From Dermatemys mawii (lineage: Eukaryota > Chordata > Testudines > Dermatemydidae), in contig ML677374.1 of NCBI GenBank assembly GCA_007922305.1, positions 7,053,619-7,117,618 of the forward strand: 64,000 bases of DNA, given 5' to 3'. The notes under the pieces are model-generated. The model ran no database searches. It saw only the letters and a program-made list of their open reading frames with translations, and had not been told where the DNA came from. The stretch's first letter is position 1. The number at the start of each line of letters is the position of its first letter. A program made the position numbers and the translations under genes. This document shows, in pieces, positions 60,566-64,000 of this stretch.

Positions 60566-60705
60566 ATATCATTCCCTTTTATACAGATGAGGAAAGGGAG
60601 GTGCAGAAATCCAACGTGATTTACCCATATCCCAGACAGTGACAGACCTACGAGTACAGCCCAGTCCTGGCTCCTCTTGTGCAGTGGACCATGCTCCCTT
60701 TCAGA
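60566..60705 (-). repeat. MIR-type SINE fragment, minus strand
   Basis: tatcattcccttttatacag, gatgaggaaagggaggtgca, gtgatttacccatatcccag and gtgcagtggaccatgctccc follow MIR complement order. Confidence 0.7.
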
Positions 60706-60870
60706 TGTATACTATGACCGCCACCAGGAAATAGAAGTGCACCTCTCAACTATTTTAGGCCTCCAGTTCACGGGTTGGTTGGCTGTTTATTTTTTAAATA
60801 AAAGGCATTGAGTATTTGTGAGGAAATAGGTTAAAAACCATAAACTAATCAGAATTGTTTGTTTATTTTA

Positions 60871-61172
60871 CAGTAGACTCTCAATTATCCAGGATCGGTT
60901 TAACCGGGTTGTGGATTAACCAGGATGTAAAAAAGAAATACGCGTAACTCGCAGGGCCGGCTCTGGCTTTGTAGCCGCCCCAAGCACAAAAGAAAAAACC
61001 CAAAACCCAGCAGGGCGCAGGGCAGCCAGTGAACCAACACCCCCTCCCTCTAATGCAGGGTGGCTGGTGAACCAACACCCCTCCTCCCATATTTCCTATG
61101 GATGGTGATTAACTGGGATTTTAACCAGGATTAATTTTTTCCCTATCATCCTGGATAATCGAGAGTCTACTG
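60871..61172. mobile_element. pogo/Tigger-type MITE, 302 bp, with nested repeat
   Basis: It starts CAGTAGACTCTCAATTATCC; the right end, complemented, reads CAGTAGACTCTCGATTATCC. The element is flanked by TA on both sides (60869-60870 and 61173-61174), the Tc1/mariner target. Inner words (tttaaccgggttgtggatta against ttaactgggattttaacc) extend the inverted repeat. From about 60951 the interior switches to cagggccggctctggctttg, the start of another reptile MITE, then two near-copies of gtgaaccaacacccc. No transposase frame. Confidence 0.85.
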
Positions 61173-61174
61173 TA

Positions 61175-62040
61175 AATATTTAAACATTTGGCTACAGTGT
61201 TAAAAACACAATAGGATTGTATCGTGTATTGTACTCAAACTGAGATCAAAATCTGACATGAAAGAATTCAGCCCAATCATGCTTTTGTTTGTAAGGAGGG
61301 GAATGAAAGTGACATTACAGGAAAGAACTCTCCTCAGTGAGGAATAACTCCCAAGTGTAACAAGCAGTAAAAAATAAAGAAAGGAGGAAGAGGGAGGTAA
61401 AAACAAGCGCTGGGAGGCTGTTGAGCAGGAGAGCCATGGAGTGAACCCTGGACAAAGCTGAGATTCACAAGGACATCAAAGGCAAGAGAAGATTAGTGAG
61501 GATGGCTAGAATTCCACTGGAAACAGGAAAGGGTTTCTGAAGCAGGTGTGGCAAAGTGAACTGAGAAAACCAGACAATAGAAATCAGTGCAGCTATGAAG
61601 TCTGCTCTCCACCATGAAATAGGGAGAATGAAAAACATGATCTATAAAACAGTCTTTCTACCTCCTGTCTCTCTCGTTAGACACAGACAGATTCACTGAA
61701 CATGCAAGACCTTCAGAAGCCTTGTTGGCTTTCCATTCCCCTGTTTAGGATTATACATACTGTAGGATCCACAGAAGTTAAGTGATGGAACAAACTATGT
61801 AATCTATCTATCCATAATTTATAAAATCATCAATCTCCTTACCAGTAAAGAATGCAGTCCACTGAGAGATTTTCAGATATTAGACAACATACATTTGATT
61901 GCCCTGCTATTAATAAAAATACAGAAGGGAATGATGATGTTTAAGATTAGGAAAACTGCATATGTATTAAATGCAAATCGAGTAAAAGGCACATGCAGTC
62001 CTTTTCTTAAAGCAGTTTTAAAACCCAGTCAATTCTACCA
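61175..62040. other. Intergenic, no gene seen
   Basis: No exon or bounded repeat recognised. Confidence 0.45.
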
Positions 62041-62255
62041 ATCTTTTCCTATTTTACATAGGGGGAAACAAGCATGGAGAACTTGCGTGACTTACTCAAA
62101 GTCCCAGAGCCTGACTGTGGCAGAATATGGAAGAGAACCTGGGTGTTAAGCCCCATCTTATGTTCTGAGTAACTTGCCCAAGATCACAAAGTAAGAGGAG
62201 AACCTCAAAGTCGTGACCCCCAGTCCCCTGCTCTTACTGTTGGGCCATCCTGTAA
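62041..62255 (-). repeat. MIR-type SINE, minus strand, possibly two partial copies
   Basis: ttttcctattttacataggg and gcgtgacttactcaaagtcc are MIR complement. A second similar block follows (gagtaacttgcccaagatca to cagtcccctgctcttactgt), so two copies or an internal duplication are present. Confidence 0.7.
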
Positions 62256-63234
62256 TAGGTTTTGGAGCCGACAAGTAAACAAACTGCCTTTTCCCTGCCA
62301 GTAAAAGTCAATCTTTTAGCAAGAATATTCTCAACAAATGTGCTGAAAGTGCAGTTTCTATTAGTAATATCATAGATACAATTACACATGGTAATTGATT
62401 TTCCCAGGGTTGGTCATTATACAATACTGATTATTACTCTCCTAATCACAATAATAACCCTACTTTCTTTTCAACAGTTTCTCTTGCTGTCTCCATTATG
62501 TGTGTCCATACTGCATTTCCCATATTCCTTTTCCCCATCCCCCTGACTCCTCAGTGCACATGCATCCACCTCCAGATTGTCTTTGAGGACTTCAGAAAAG
62601 CAAAAAGTCAAGAAGCTCTTTCAAAAATCCCTACCGAGTCCTGTTAATGAAGCTTCTTTTCTCTGAGTAGCTTCTTGCTGCTGCTTCATTGATTTCAATA
62701 ATGCTTCACCAGAGTAATTCAACCAACTTTGCCGGTAATTTCCTGCATCCTATTTTCCTCTTGAAAAGTGGAATGATGTTCCAGACATCCTAATTATAAA
62801 GAAAAGATGGAGTTCTCCACCGAGCTGTCAAAAACATCAGCCTTCCTGTGATAATGGTGTGGCTGCATTTTTCGTTAGCAGGATCTCCTAGAGACCTGGA
62901 GTCACTGGAAAGAAGAGAAATGTAGTGTACAAATGATGCCTTCATTCCCTCCAGGGAGAAACACTTTAGCTGATTGATTGCAGGAGCTGTGTTTCCTGGT
63001 AGCAGAGACAAAGATTGCTGTGCATACAACTGGGCAACTTGCAGATGCTTTTTCTAAGAGTTAGATCTTTTATATCTTTGGTGCCCTCCCTCTTATTATC
63101 CTCTTTTACAGAAATGCACACCTCTCCTTTTAGCTATCATCTCTCCTAGCCAAGGAGGATTCAATGAGTCGCCCTTTGGAGCATGGCCGAGATGCGTATT
63201 AATCGGCTTGGAATTGCAACCCTGTACTGTAGAA
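62256..63234. other. Intergenic, no gene seen
   Basis: No exon recognised; the minus-strand frame at 62790-63029 has no domain content. Confidence 0.45.
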
Positions 63235-63660
63235 CAGTGGTTTTGAAACTGCAGGTCGCCGAATGTAAGGCACGGGGTTGTGGTGGCTTCAGTCAGCACC
63301 ACTGACCAGGCTGTTAAAAGTCGTGTTGGCGGTGCTGCCTGGCTAAGGCAGGCTAGTTCCTATCTATTCTCACACCACGCTGTGCCCCAGAAGCAGCCAG
63401 CAGCAGGTCTGGCTCTTAGGCGTGGGGTTCACGGGGTCCACATGCTGCCTCCACCCCAAGCACCAGCTCTGAACTTCCATTGGCCAATGGGAGCCGGGGA
63501 CAGCAGTGCCTGTGGATGAAAGCCACACAGAGCCACTTGCGTGCCTCTGCCTAGGAGCCGGACCTGCTGGTGGTCATTTCCAGGGCACAGCACGGTCCAC
63601 GGTGACAGGACAGGCAGGAAGCCTGTCTTAGCACCCCTGCTGCACCACTGACCAGGAGCT
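63235..63660. mobile_element. GC-rich reptile hAT-type repeat fragment
   Basis: cagtggttttgaaactgcag gives a hAT-like left end. It is followed by aggctgttaaaagtcgtgtt, gcagccagcagcaggtctgg, ttccattggccaatgggagc and ctaggagccggacctgctgg, a word series I recognise from GC-rich turtle repeats. The open frames in it are not genes. Confidence 0.6.
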
Positions 63661-63940
63661 GCCCGAGATAAGCCCGCACCCCAATCCCCTGCCCCACCCC
63701 TAAGCCCCCTCACAACCCAGAGCCCCTTTCTGCACCTCAAACCCCTCATCCTCATCCCAGAGCCTGCACCTCCAGCTCAGAGCCCTGGCCCCCTCCCACA
63801 TCCCAACCCCATGTCCCAGCCCAGTGCCCCATCCTACACCCTGAACTCCAAGTTCCTGGCCCCACCCTGCAGCCTTCACCCTCACGCTCCAACCCTCTGC
63901 CCCAGCCCTGAGCCTCCCCCACACCCTTAATCCCTCATCC
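63661..63940. repeat. C-rich degenerate tandem repeat
   Basis: Loosely periodic units of the form ccccagagcctgcacctc, gagccctggccccctcccac and ccaaccccatgtcccagccc run to about 63940. Unit length is irregular (roughly 20-25 bases). It looks like the internal part of the repeat that starts at 63235. Confidence 0.65.
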
Positions 63941-64000
63941 CTCTCTTTTGATCACGTGGGTTTGATCATTGCTGTAACACTTTATCATCCTGGGACAGAA

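Noticed and set aside
54931..64000. Expected neighbour VEZF1
   Set aside because: Synteny predicts it beyond SRSF1, but no zinc-finger exon is visible; it probably lies outside the window.

Overview
This is vertebrate nuclear DNA. The genes have introns, there are two CpG-island promoters, and the intergenic space is dense with interspersed repeats. The repeat mix points to a reptile, most likely a turtle: CR1 LINE 3' ends, MIR-type tRNA-derived SINE remnants, many short hAT-like elements, and a fold-back repeat familiar from turtle and crocodilian DNA. The species call is inference from repeat families I recognise, not from a search.

Two protein-coding genes are complete in the window and are transcribed away from each other. 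DYNLL2 (LC8-type dynein light chain 2, 89 aa) lies on the minus strand. Its two coding exons are at 15489-15620 and 13027-13164, its candidate non-coding first exon ends at 18822 in a CpG island, and its 3' UTR probably runs to about 10.87 kb. SRSF1 (SR splicing factor 1, 248 aa) lies on the plus strand. Its four coding exons lie between 48453 and 50479, with a CpG-island promoter upstream and a long 3' UTR reaching about 52.43 kb. About 29 kb without a recognisable gene separates the two promoters. The divergent SRSF1/DYNLL2 order is the one I know from mammals (human 17q22), so this is an ancestral arrangement.

Layout: 1-10.8 kb is intergenic and holds repeats, one decayed exon of an unrecognised membrane protein (5851-6144, minus) and a Harbinger-like MITE (10.05-10.73 kb). 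10.87-19.0 kb is DYNLL2. 19.2-47.6 kb is intergenic, with MIR and CR1 copies, several MITEs with target-site duplications, a decayed non-LTR reverse transcriptase fragment near 26 kb, a 116-bp near-perfect palindrome at 29 kb and a degenerate minisatellite at 34.2 kb. 47.6-52.4 kb is SRSF1. 52.4-64 kb is intergenic, with more MITEs, including a pogo/Tigger-type element with a nested insertion, and a C-rich repeat at the right edge.

No new gene system stands out. The points most worth following are post-transcriptional signals in SRSF1 (a retained-intron reading frame and a candidate NMD-inducing 3' UTR intron), a 13-bp motif shared by the two divergent promoters, the decayed membrane-protein exon with intact splice sites, and the 29-kb palindrome.
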